IMG/VR virus record: IMGVR_UViG_3300031673_008942
Coordinates: 1-64,000 of that record
Strand: one strand, 5' to 3'
DNA length: 64,000 nucleotides
Source of the DNA: a virus
In this document: piece after piece, positions 41,641-50,520 of the stretch
Layout: each line of letters starts with the position of its first letter
How positions within the stretch are numbered: position 1 is the first letter of the stretch
The notes under the pieces: model-generated
What the model was told of the DNA's origin: nothing
Database searches by the model: none
What the model saw: only the letters and a program-made list of their open reading frames with translations
Translations under genes and position numbers: made by a program

Positions 41641-41665
41641 CAAGTCTGTATAATAAATAGACTTG
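41641..41665 (+). promoter_or_regulatory. Inverted repeat enclosing a -10 box
   Basis: CAAGTCT (41641-41647) and AGACTTG (41659-41665) are perfect 7-bp inverted repeats, and TATAAT (41649-41654) lies between them. An operator over a promoter, or a hairpin without a T tail, are the alternatives. No -35 box is clear. Confidence 0.4.
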
Positions 41666-41695
41666 GTAATATGAAATGAGAATTATATGAAAGAT

Positions 41696-41765
41696 AAGCA
41701 CAGGATAGTACTTTGTCATACCCGTTTAAAATTATGGGTATTTTGGACTTTGGACTTCTGTGCTT
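41696..41765 (+). ncRNA. Candidate structured RNA with tRNA-like arm layout
   Basis: A 70-nt segment is closed by a perfect 8-bp stem, AAGCACAG (41696-41703) with CTGTGCTT (41758-41765). Inside are a 4-bp GATA/TGTC arm, a 6-bp ATACCC/GGGTAT hairpin (41718-41741) and an unpaired tandem TTTGGACT. The layout resembles a tRNA acceptor stem with two arms, but the T arm is absent, so it is not a standard tRNA. A 29-codon frame overlaps it but looks non-coding. It may be a leader structure for the next gene or an independent RNA. Confidence 0.4.
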
Positions 41766-41788
41766 TCGTGTTTTAAAGGAGAAAATTA

Positions 41789-42280
41789 ATGGCTAAGACA
41801 ATCGAATCTAAGAATAAAAATAAGCGAGGAGGCAAAGAAGAGGATAGGGTTGATGTCCGCTTAATGCAACCTGGCAAATATGAGGTTTCACCTGATGATA
41901 CCTTTACCATTGATATCTATCTTCAAATAAAAGAGAAGAGGTGGATTCTGGTTGAGGAAAGTGAAGAAGAAGATGTCTTTCATGAAGAGGTAGTAATGAA
42001 AATGTGGACCTATAATGACAGTGTTGAATTGCGGAAGATGGCGACCTCATATGACCAGATGAAGCGACTACACATGATTGACCAAGATTCTTTGAATAGA
42101 CTGAAGATTCAAAAGTTCTTGGTTTCATGGACTTTTGGTAGGGATAATGAGAGGCTGAAGTTGCATCATCATAATAAGACGTTAACCGATGAGTCTTGGG
42201 CTGCGGTTTCGAAATTGCAACCAAATATTTTGGAATACATAATTCAAAAAATGAATGCGGTTTATGAGTATAACGGTTGA
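41789..42280 (+). CDS. Tail assembly chaperone-like protein, paralogue A
   Basis: 163 residues with AAGGAG upstream. Charged N-terminus, a beta-rich middle (FTIDIYLQIKEKRWIL), then KMWTYNDSVELRKMA and RLKIQKFLVSWTFG...RLKLHHHNKTLTDESW. The last blocks recur in the next gene and at 43807-44505. Located between tube-like genes and the tape measure, where tail assembly chaperones normally sit, so that role is inferred. Confidence 0.5.
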   Translation: MAKTIESKNKNKRGGKEEDRVDVRLMQPGKYEVSPDDTFTIDIYLQIKEKRWILVEESEEEDVFHEEVVMKMWTYNDSVELRKMATSYDQMKRLHMIDQDSLNRLKIQKFLVSWTFGRDNERLKLHHHNKTLTDESWAAVSKLQPNILEYIIQKMNAVYEYNG

Positions 42281-43007
42281 AGAATTAGCTAGAAAAGAAT
42301 GGGAAGCCATGCAAGACCCGACACGGGTTAGAGTCCGTATTGGGGTGAAATGGTTTGGCTCTATATGTCTTCCATGTTCCTTGAAAGACTGCAAGGAAGA
42401 GCATGAAGCTGTTTTTAAGACATTGACCTATGGGGACAATGCATTGATTGAGAAGGTTTGTACTTATGAGGGAGAGATAGAGCGTGGTATAAAGAAGAAT
42501 CAGGTAGATGTGATTGAGATGAGAAGGTTAATCGTTAAGCGTAATTTACTAGAATGGACACTTCCGATTAAGATTGAGAGAGAGGAGGGGTGGATGTGTC
42601 CTGAGAGTTATGAGAAGATAAGCCTAGTTCCGGCTCCATTGATGGATGCTTTTTTGGATGAATTTGAATCGAGGTGTTCTGTTTCTTCAAAGGATGAGCA
42701 GATGATAAGTCGTCAAGCTACGGTGTTGTTTGGTAAAAATAGTAGTGGGGTGGCCGATGCTTGTGAGGCAGTGAGTTTATTTTGTACATATGGTAATTAT
42801 AGCGAGAAATTTGGAATTGACAGAGAATCGTTGATTGGGTTGCCTTATAGGGAATATTTGATGTTAAAGATGATGGTAAATCATGAGAATAAGGCAACGG
42901 CACAGCAACAAACGCAGTCTAGGTCTACCTCTCATACAAAAATTGCAGGAATGGGTAGTTCACGAATTCGTCCAAGTAGGGGAGTTTCAGTACCTGGAAC
43001 TGGGTAA
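42255..43007 (+). CDS. Tail assembly chaperone-like protein, paralogue B
   Basis: 250 residues. The start overlaps the previous gene by 26 nt in a different frame; a stop (TGA) in this frame directly precedes ATG 42255, so it is re-initiated rather than frameshifted. LTYGDNALIEKVCTYEGE and MRRLIVKRNLLEWTLP match the pattern of paralogue A. The C-terminus is Gln/Ser-rich and probably flexible. A second chaperone or a minor tail protein. Confidence 0.5.
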   Translation: MRFMSITVEELARKEWEAMQDPTRVRVRIGVKWFGSICLPCSLKDCKEEHEAVFKTLTYGDNALIEKVCTYEGEIERGIKKNQVDVIEMRRLIVKRNLLEWTLPIKIEREEGWMCPESYEKISLVPAPLMDAFLDEFESRCSVSSKDEQMISRQATVLFGKNSSGVADACEAVSLFCTYGNYSEKFGIDRESLIGLPYREYLMLKMMVNHENKATAQQQTQSRSTSHTKIAGMGSSRIRPSRGVSVPGTG

Positions 43008-43018
43008 AGGTAAAGTTT

Positions 43019-43792
43019 ATGGCAGATGATACTAAAAGATTAGGATATGGCGGTAGTGCCGAGATTGATGGTGAGCAGGTTCTCATCACCTCTGGTGGTT
43101 TTAATTCTGCCACATCTATTAGTTATCTTCAGATGCTTGGCTTGCAGCCAGTGACAGATAGTCGGTCAAAGGTAAAGCATGCAGATGGGGCAACTGCTTA
43201 TAGCGGCGAGTTATCATTAGATGTGACTGATAGTTTTTTAAATATCTTGACTACTTCACGGATTTTGTCCCGTGGTTATATGTTCAAGGTGGGTATTGAT
43301 GATGGAGAGGATGGACAAGAATTAGATAATTGTTTAATAACGAGCCTTAGTTTACAAGGAACGTTTGGTGGCTTGGTGACATGTTCGATAAGTTTTGTCA
43401 GTGCCGAGGCTCCAACAAGCAGTGCAAGTGTAGCGAACGCTTTTATAGGAGATGCAGAGCCTTTAGGGTATTGGTATTCAGGTAATACAGATGTTAGAGA
43501 GTGGTCTTTCTCAATGAATCAAGATGTTCAGCCGGTTTATACGAACGAGAACACTCCGATTCCGAGATACCTAAAGATTGGACTTTTTGATTTTAATTTG
43601 GGTGTGACAACCTATGAGCAAGTGATTAACACAAGTGTGATAAACATTGCGACAAGGACGTTCACATTAACTGGAGACTCGGCGAGCGAGGGTTTCCAAT
43701 TCGCAGGTGTTACAGACTTAGGGTTGTACACCAATGCGTTTGAAACAGCAGCCTCCATTTCGGTGGGGTCTGGTGGCACTATTATAACATAA
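43019..43792 (+). CDS. Tail tube-like protein, paralogue 3
   Basis: 257 residues with AAGGTAAAG upstream. LGYGGSAEIDGEQVLIT, YSGELSLDVTDSF, PLGYWYSGN, EWSFSMNQDVQPVY and LKIGLFDFNLGVT align in order with the other two tube-like proteins. It is shorter and more diverged. Three related tube-like genes suggest separate tube, tube-end or baseplate-adjacent roles. Confidence 0.6.
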   Translation: MADDTKRLGYGGSAEIDGEQVLITSGGFNSATSISYLQMLGLQPVTDSRSKVKHADGATAYSGELSLDVTDSFLNILTTSRILSRGYMFKVGIDDGEDGQELDNCLITSLSLQGTFGGLVTCSISFVSAEAPTSSASVANAFIGDAEPLGYWYSGNTDVREWSFSMNQDVQPVYTNENTPIPRYLKIGLFDFNLGVTTYEQVINTSVINIATRTFTLTGDSASEGFQFAGVTDLGLYTNAFETAASISVGSGGTIIT

Positions 43793-43806
43793 AAAGGAGA
43801 CACGAG

Positions 43807-44505
43807 ATGTCTGAGACAGAAGTGAAAGAGAATGAAGAAAATAAAGTTAGTGAAAAGGTAGCAGTGGAGGAAACTCTTGTTGAGGCCATTGTTGAAACCC
43901 CTGTTGAAACCCCTGTTGAAGCCCCTGTTGCGGAAGAGGTCGCAGAAGTCTCTCAGAAGGAGGAGGGGAAAGAGCACAATGGTGTTAAAGAGATTGCTCA
44001 TAACGAAGATGTGATGGCAGAAGCTCAAGATTCTGAAGAGACTGAGGATGATGGAATAGCGGCATTGCCAAATTTCTTTATTGAAGACGATGATGTATGC
44101 AAGGTCGAGGTTGATGTTCTTACAGACAAGGAAGGTAAGATAGTAGCAGTAGGTCGAACAAGCGTTGGGCTTGGAGAAGAGGAGTTCCCTTCTTTAAGGT
44201 ATACCCATCAGTGGTTTGATTTTAAGGTTCCAAATTATGAAGCAATGAGTAATTATAGGAAGGCTTGTTCTATTCAGTCTAAGGACGGTCAGATTGTAAT
44301 TGATAGATACAAGATGAGAGATTTTCTTTTAGTTTGGCATTTGAAGGATTGGAGTTTAACTAATCCAAAAGGTGAAAAGGTTAAGCTGAAACATGATAAA
44401 GAAGGGAGGCTAAATGATGCCTCTACTGAGATGGTTTATAAAGTTCCACCTGCTTTATTGGATGTGGTTTTAACAATATTTGAAAAGGACCAAGTGCTTA
44501 TTTAG
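43807..44505 (+). CDS. Tail assembly chaperone-like protein, paralogue C
   Basis: 232 residues, with AAGGAG upstream. The N-terminal ~80 residues are acidic and low in complexity, including three repeats of ETPVETPVEAPV type. The C-terminal half has YEAMSNYRKACSI and RYKMRDFLLVWHLKDWSLTN...KLKHDKEGRLNDAS, as in paralogues A and B. It is immediately upstream of the tape measure. Confidence 0.5.
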   Translation: MSETEVKENEENKVSEKVAVEETLVEAIVETPVETPVEAPVAEEVAEVSQKEEGKEHNGVKEIAHNEDVMAEAQDSEETEDDGIAALPNFFIEDDDVCKVEVDVLTDKEGKIVAVGRTSVGLGEEEFPSLRYTHQWFDFKVPNYEAMSNYRKACSIQSKDGQIVIDRYKMRDFLLVWHLKDWSLTNPKGEKVKLKHDKEGRLNDASTEMVYKVPPALLDVVLTIFEKDQVLI

Positions 44506-44523
44506 TCCTGAGGAAAGGTAATT

Positions 44524-47500
44524 ATGCCAAGAGAATTTGAAGACTTTTCAGATGACGTAAGTAAGGGAACGGATAAGGTAAAGAATAGCCTTGACGGAAT
44601 CTCTAAGGCGGCTGCTGATGCGGATAAGGCTCATAATAAGTTGAGCGATTCGCAGAAGGCAGGTACTGCTATTGCTGATAAGTATGCAAAATCTCTAGAG
44701 AAGGTCAGTGCTGGCACTTTCGCAGTTGGCGAGGCTAGTAAGAAAGCTTATAAGGGTCTTGAAAAACTTGCTTCCATTAAAGGGAATGGTCTCTCAGGAA
44801 TCGAGGCAAACATTACTGGTATTACTAGTGCTATCTCAAATATGGATAGCGATGTTAGTAGGGCAATTGACCTTTTGGAGAGATTGTCAAATCAAGAAGT
44901 TGAGATAAAAATACCTGAACCTGACTTCGAGTTTGTTAAGGATTTCAAGAAGGGTACTGATTCGATTAATGCCGACCTTATAATGTTGGAGAAGACTGCC
45001 TCCAAACTGGGTAAGCAACAGTTTTTGGAATTGAGTATCGAGCTTGGAGGTCGAGAAGCGATTTCTTCCTTCCTTGATGAGATGGATGATTTGGAGAAGA
45101 AGGCTTTCCAAGCACAGGTAGACCTAAAGGGATTAGACGGAGCAGTACAGGATTTGGCTCAAAGTTCTCCTGTTCTCGCTGCTAATCTGATGAAGGCAAG
45201 AGAGGCGGCTGATGAGTTGGCACGGTCGTCCTCGACCCTTTCTGGGGAGATTGATAAGGCGGCCAGTGTTACAGACTTGGCTCGTAAAAGATTCCAAGAA
45301 GGAGCTAATGAGGCAAAAGGTTTTGCAGGAGGGCTTGGGGAAACGAGCGGGAAAGCAGTTGGAGCAGGCGTGGCGGTCTTTTACCTTGCTGAGAAATTGG
45401 CAGGATTGATAGATGAGTTTAAAGGGGCGGCTCTTGAGGCTGCAACTTTTAGACGTGAGACAGAGGCGTTAGAGCACGCTCTTGGAGGAATCGTAGTTCC
45501 AGGTGAGTTAGAAGATATCCGACAAAGACTTGGTTTGACTCGTGAACAGGCTACGGAGTTTTTCAAGGTTCTTGAAGCTGGAGCAACAAGTGGTGTCGCT
45601 AGCATTGATAAGTTAGCGGATGCAGGTGAGAAACTGAGGAACACTTTTGGTGGAGACCAGACAGACCGCTTGAGAGAGTATGTTGATTTGTTGAAAGAGA
45701 TTCCATCTTTGGATGCAGATTTAAGTATTAGTGCTGATTTGGATGACCAAGCGGCAGCCCTATTCGCATTGGCCGAAGCAGGGAAGATTCAAACGGTTAT
45801 TGATTTACAGGCAGCCGGTCTTGCTGGTGGCATACAAATTGAGGCGAGTAAGGAAGAGGTTAATTTATTAAACGTGGCTCAGAAGACCGAGCAACAGGTG
45901 CAGAATATCAAAGATTTTCTGGTTGGGAAACTTTTCCCGACTTGGGGTCCAGTTATTGGAGAGGTGGCTTCCGGGGTGACCAAGGTTATTGGATTACTAG
46001 GAGGAGCATTAGCACTATTTGGGGCGATGAAGATATTTCTTGGTAGTCAGATTGTGGCTCAGAATGCAACCACAAAGGCAGTTCTTTTAGGAGGACTGGG
46101 TGGTAAGGCAGGAAAGTTGGGTAAGGCAGGGGCTTTAAGGAAAGGATTTTCTCGTGGAGGGGGAGGCATTGGCGGAGTTAAACGGGGCGTATCTGGGGCG
46201 ATAAAGGCAACTGCTTTTACGAAGGCTACGACCAAGTTGGGGAAGGTAGCTCAGATTGGGGCTAAGGGGCTCTTGAAGGTTGGGAATGCTTCCAAGATTG
46301 CTGGTGGAGGGATGTTGAAGTTGGGTTCTCAATTTGCTAAAGCCGGGGGGATTTGGGGGGCAGTTGCACTTGTGGTGGGGATAGGAGCCACAGCGTTAGC
46401 AGATAAATTGGAAGAATCAGGGAACCGAGGAGGTGCTTCAGTTGCTAGATTTTCTGGAGAGCTATTAAAGGCAGGTGGAACGATTGCCTCTTTTGCTGCC
46501 ATGGGTAGTGTTATTCCTGGTGTGGGGACTGCTATTGGAGCAATAGCAGGGGTAGCAGTTGTTGCCATATCTTCCCTTGGAAGCTTAGGCGATGTTGCTT
46601 CTGGATTGGGGCAGGAACTTAATTCTACCGTTGACTCAGGGAAAAAATATGCAGGGTGGCTTCAGTCAACTGGTAAGGCATTAGACTGGATGGGGAAGAA
46701 GACTAGCAAGGCAGGTGCTGTCGTTGGTGACTGGGGCGATTTGATAAAATTTGGTACTAGTAAGGTTTGGGATGGGGTCAAAGCATTGGGTGGATGGATT
46801 AAAGGTTTGGGAGAGAGTGCAATTTATGGCGACGAATATGCTGCTTCTCTGAAAAAAGCTCGTGAGGCTCAGGGTGAATCTAATAAGTATGGTGCCGTAA
46901 TTGCATCGGCTCGGTCCAAGATGGCTAAATCTAGCGATAAAGTATCCAAGGCAATGCTGGAGCTGCAGAAGAATACCCAGGAATCAGGGATGGCTCTTCA
47001 ACAACAATTGCAAAGAACCAAGGCTGAATTTGAAGGAATAAAGTTTAGACTCTTTGAAAGAAATTTAGAAATTGCTTCTGATAGATTGTCTTTATTGTCT
47101 GATATCGGAGGGGATACTGGTAATTTCGAAAGAGCTATAGAATCAACCACTAGTGCTTTAAATGAGAAGTTTAAAAAGCTTACTGATTCTCTAGGTAAGA
47201 GAAGGTCTGATATTCTTAAAGATGGAGAGCTTAGTGCTTCAGGTCGTAAGGCTGCTCTTAATGACCTTTATGCTAAAGAAGTTTCTGCTGTTCGAGAATT
47301 GGTGGATGGGGTAAATAGTGTCGTTGATGCTCTTATGAAAACTCCATCTATTGTACTGAGGGGGTTGAAAGATGAGTTGGAGAAAGGTCGATTTGATATT
47401 CAGCTTGATGCAGGAGCTTTAGGTATTGATGATTTTACTAAAGGGTTAGATAGTCAATTTGATAATGCTTTTACTAATTTAACTGAGAGTTTTGAAGCGG

Positions 47501-50500
47501 CGTCGAAAGCTGGAGATGCATTGGCAGAAGCTGATAAGAAACTAGCAGAACAGAGTAAAAAAACTCAGGCGGTAGTGTCAGATGCATGGTTTGGTATGTC
47601 GGATGAACTCAAGAAGGATTTAGGGGGTGTTGCCAAGGTTGGAAAGAAGACCGTAAAGGGTCCTTATGGCGAGACTAGAGAGGAAGATATAGTTACAGGA
47701 ATAGATGCATCTAAGGGTGCCGATGCGTTGGTTACGGTAAGAAAAAAGATGGAAGAATTTAAGGCGAACATAGAGAGTACGAATGATGCTCTTAAAAATA
47801 TTCCTGCCTTTAATATAGGTGCAAATCTTAAGGGAATGAAAGAGGAGTTAGATGCCCAGAAAGCGGTTACCGAAGAGGCGAATAAATCAGCCAAAGAGGC
47901 GAATGATGCTTTTCTGAAAAACCCGGCAGGAGAAGGGGCTAAAGAGGCAAGACAGAAAGCTGGTGATGCTGCTAAAAAGGAAGCGAAGGCAGAAAGCAAG
48001 ATGCAGGCCGAATATAATATATATAAGAAGAAATTGTTGGGTCAACTTAAAGATGTTAAAGTTGTTGGAGAAGATGCGCAGGGTTATGTTCAGGAGATGT
48101 TGACAGGGGAAGAGGGAGTGTATCTTTCCCAGAAAAAAATGTTTGATATTAATAAAAAATTAGCTAAAGGGAGCGAGAAAAATCTTGCTATTGTAAATAT
48201 AAAAGGTAAGAACCTTAGCAAGTTAAAGGAGTATGGTAAAGCTGAAGCTATTTTAGAGGGTGGTATCAAGAGTGCTTACGATGCTAAGGTAAACGCGGCT
48301 AAGAAAAATTTAGATATTCAAAATAGTATATTTGACCTTCAGAAGAAGGTAGCCTCAGCGATTGCGGCTAGTTCCGGTGTTCTTGAGACACAAGAATTGC
48401 GTGGTATGGAGAATAAGCTGTCATCCCTAGAGTCGCAACAGGTTTTGGCTTCTCAAGGAGGGGATATCATAGGGGCATTGGTTGCTACGACTGACCAAGA
48501 GACTAAACTTTATGCTGCTCGCAACGAAGCTTTGACCAAACAGATTGCGATAGATAAAGAAAACAGAAAAATAGCCGCGACTGCTTTAGAGGATGCTTTG
48601 GCAGACCCAAAATCAGACCCAAAAAAGATAGCTGTTCTTAAAACGACTCTTCAGCAATTTGATAATGTGATGGCTGATAATAGTAAAAAGCTTGCAGATA
48701 ACGCAAAAGAGCTTTTTAGTGCTGGTATTGATTTTGAGAAGGCATTGGATGCTGTTGGTAATAGTCTTTCAGGAAAAAAGATAAGTGCCGAGCTTGACCT
48801 GAGCGAGACCCTTTTTGAGTTCTCTGAATTTTCTAAGGATTTGGCAGGAACTGCTCGTGAAGGATTGAATATTGCGATTAAGGCTGCAAAGGAGCAACGC
48901 CGTCTTGAGGAAGAAGCCATCAAGAGAGCCAATGAAAGGGCTAAGGCTCAGGTGGATGAGCAGGCGAAGGCAATTAGTGACCCTGGTCAAAAGGAACGTT
49001 TTAAGGCAGAAAGGCTTGCAACGATAGATGCGCAATCGAGAGCTCAATTTGCTAAGGCGGAGTTGAAGGAAAAGAAGAAAGTTTTAGAGGCTGCTCAACG
49101 AGAGGCAGACCTTAAGATTGCGGCATTGGATGATGAGCAGGGGTTGTTAGAAGCTCAGGCAGATTTCCTTTCAGAATTTGGTGGTTCGTTTGACCAGTTT
49201 ACAGCAATACAGCAAAAGAGTGTTGGGTTAGAGCGTGAGAAGTTGGCTATCATTGAAGAGCAGTTAGCGGTTGCACGGAGTACTGGCGAGGATACTCGTA
49301 AGGTTCGAGCATTAGAGATTCAGGCGGCGAAGCAAGCATTGAATCTGAGGCGTAAGGAAGTTGGAATTCAGAAAGATATTGCTGAGAAATTACTTGGAAA
49401 AGCTTTTGGCCAATTGAGAGGTAGTTTTGCTGGTTCAAAGAATGCTTTCTCGGATGTTGCTTTATTAGGAAGGGCAAAGACTCGTGTTTCTACTCGTTCT
49501 GGATTACTGACGGGTGCGGAAGGTGGTAAGGTTAAGACTATCGAAGAAAGGGCTGCTGAAAGACAATTAGGGGCGGGTGTTCGAGGTAAGAAGACGGCAG
49601 ATGGTTTGAGTAAAGGTGTGGATGCGTTGTTAGCTGATGCTCCTAAGAGATTGAGTATTGAAGAGGAGATGGCTAAGAGTCTTCAAGAGGGCAACAAGGA
49701 TAATAAAGTATCTGCCGCAGGAATTCAAAAATTAGTTGAGGCGGGTACAACTCCCGGTTCTTTGTATACTCATGATGTTACAAGCGAGGGATGGCTTGCT
49801 AAAATATATGGCTTTTTAACTCAATCGGGTTCTGGGACAACCTCCGAGGCTGAAAAAGCTAAGAAGGAAGTTGCAGATTTGAAGTCTAAGGAGCTAAAAA
49901 GCCTCTCGCCAGGAGACAAACTACAGAAGATAGTTGCAGATAAGCAGGCCAAAGAAGCAAAAAAACTCTCACCTGGAGAGAAGATTCAGCAACAACTTGG
50001 AAAAGCTCAGTTGAAAGAGCGTGAGTTGAGAATGGCTGAAATAAGAAATCCTTTAGCAGGAGGTGGACCTGGTGAGGATATAATGTCTGGGAAAACGTTT
50101 AAAGAATTAGGAAAGATTGAGAAAGAATCATTAAAGAAAGATTCAGATAAAAAGGCATTGTTACAAACTCTTGAGAATACAACTACTGGATTGGGGATGA
50201 CTCCTCTAGCTGAAGGTAATCAGCAAGTAGTTCCTGAATCGAGCAAACTCGCACAGAATGCGGAGCAGGGTAAAAGAGAGGTAATGTCCCAAGAGAAAGT
50301 GGCTCAAAATTCCATGCAACCAAAGCCGGGTTTTGCCGCTCCTTCAGGAGATTTAGGCGGAGGAGGGGGCGAGTTGCCTGCTTTAAAAATAACAGGAACC
50401 ATGGAAGTGAAATTTGATAATCAGATGTTCCGCAATCAAGTGGTTACGATTGTTGGCGAGTCAATTAATACTGGCGAAATAAGAAAGTCGCTGGAACAAT

Positions 50501-50520
50501 TAGTGGTATTTAAGACATAA
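44524..50520 (+). CDS. Tail tape measure protein
   Basis: 1998 residues, the longest gene in the window. Long Ala/Lys/Glu/Asp-rich coiled-coil stretches flank hydrophobic segments at about 278-300, 485-510, 607-630 and 648-690 (for example GALALFGAMKIFLG and VVGIGATALADKL), the typical tape measure pattern. No peptidase or lysozyme motif is visible. The position between chaperone-like and hub-like genes fits. It would set tail length and help DNA ejection. The stop overlaps the next ATG. Confidence 0.85.
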   Translation: MPREFEDFSDDVSKGTDKVKNSLDGISKAAADADKAHNKLSDSQKAGTAIADKYAKSLEKVSAGTFAVGEASKKAYKGLEKLASIKGNGLSGIEANITGITSAISNMDSDVSRAIDLLERLSNQEVEIKIPEPDFEFVKDFKKGTDSINADLIMLEKTASKLGKQQFLELSIELGGREAISSFLDEMDDLEKKAFQAQVDLKGLDGAVQDLAQSSPVLAANLMKAREAADELARSSSTLSGEIDKAASVTDLARKRFQEGANEAKGFAGGLGETSGKAVGAGVAVFYLAEKLAGLIDEFKGAALEAATFRRETEALEHALGGIVVPGELEDIRQRLGLTREQATEFFKVLEAGATSGVASIDKLADAGEKLRNTFGGDQTDRLREYVDLLKEIPSLDADLSISADLDDQAAALFALAEAGKIQTVIDLQAAGLAGGIQIEASKEEVNLLNVAQKTEQQVQNIKDFLVGKLFPTWGPVIGEVASGVTKVIGLLGGALALFGAMKIFLGSQIVAQNATTKAVLLGGLGGKAGKLGKAGALRKGFSRGGGGIGGVKRGVSGAIKATAFTKATTKLGKVAQIGAKGLLKVGNASKIAGGGMLKLGSQFAKAGGIWGAVALVVGIGATALADKLEESGNRGGASVARFSGELLKAGGTIASFAAMGSVIPGVGTAIGAIAGVAVVAISSLGSLGDVASGLGQELNSTVDSGKKYAGWLQSTGKALDWMGKKTSKAGAVVGDWGDLIKFGTSKVWDGVKALGGWIKGLGESAIYGDEYAASLKKAREAQGESNKYGAVIASARSKMAKSSDKVSKAMLELQKNTQESGMALQQQLQRTKAEFEGIKFRLFERNLEIASDRLSLLSDIGGDTGNFERAIESTTSALNEKFKKLTDSLGKRRSDILKDGELSASGRKAALNDLYAKEVSAVRELVDGVNSVVDALMKTPSIVLRGLKDELEKGRFDIQLDAGALGIDDFTKGLDSQFDNAFTNLTESFEAASKAGDALAEADKKLAEQSKKTQAVVSDAWFGMSDELKKDLGGVAKVGKKTVKGPYGETREEDIVTGIDASKGADALVTVRKKMEEFKANIESTNDALKNIPAFNIGANLKGMKEELDAQKAVTEEANKSAKEANDAFLKNPAGEGAKEARQKAGDAAKKEAKAESKMQAEYNIYKKKLLGQLKDVKVVGEDAQGYVQEMLTGEEGVYLSQKKMFDINKKLAKGSEKNLAIVNIKGKNLSKLKEYGKAEAILEGGIKSAYDAKVNAAKKNLDIQNSIFDLQKKVASAIAASSGVLETQELRGMENKLSSLESQQVLASQGGDIIGALVATTDQETKLYAARNEALTKQIAIDKENRKIAATALEDALADPKSDPKKIAVLKTTLQQFDNVMADNSKKLADNAKELFSAGIDFEKALDAVGNSLSGKKISAELDLSETLFEFSEFSKDLAGTAREGLNIAIKAAKEQRRLEEEAIKRANERAKAQVDEQAKAISDPGQKERFKAERLATIDAQSRAQFAKAELKEKKKVLEAAQREADLKIAALDDEQGLLEAQADFLSEFGGSFDQFTAIQQKSVGLEREKLAIIEEQLAVARSTGEDTRKVRALEIQAAKQALNLRRKEVGIQKDIAEKLLGKAFGQLRGSFAGSKNAFSDVALLGRAKTRVSTRSGLLTGAEGGKVKTIEERAAERQLGAGVRGKKTADGLSKGVDALLADAPKRLSIEEEMAKSLQEGNKDNKVSAAGIQKLVEAGTTPGSLYTHDVTSEGWLAKIYGFLTQSGSGTTSEAEKAKKEVADLKSKELKSLSPGDKLQKIVADKQAKEAKKLSPGEKIQQQLGKAQLKERELRMAEIRNPLAGGGPGEDIMSGKTFKELGKIEKESLKKDSDKKALLQTLENTTTGLGMTPLAEGNQQVVPESSKLAQNAEQGKREVMSQEKVAQNSMQPKPGFAAPSGDLGGGGGELPALKITGTMEVKFDNQMFRNQVVTIVGESINTGEIRKSLEQLVVFKT

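Noticed and set aside
41687-41776. 29-codon leader peptide ORF over the structured element
   Set aside because: Unusual Trp/Cys/Phe composition and only a weak ribosome site; the RNA structure accounts for the region better.
42240-42290. Programmed frameshift between the two chaperone-like genes
   Set aside because: The downstream frame has a TGA directly before its ATG, and the AAAAAA run lies upstream of it, so re-initiation explains the overlap better.
38812-50520. Tail sheath protein
   Set aside because: No gene of the expected size or motifs is present; the tube-like proteins are too small and resemble each other, not a sheath.
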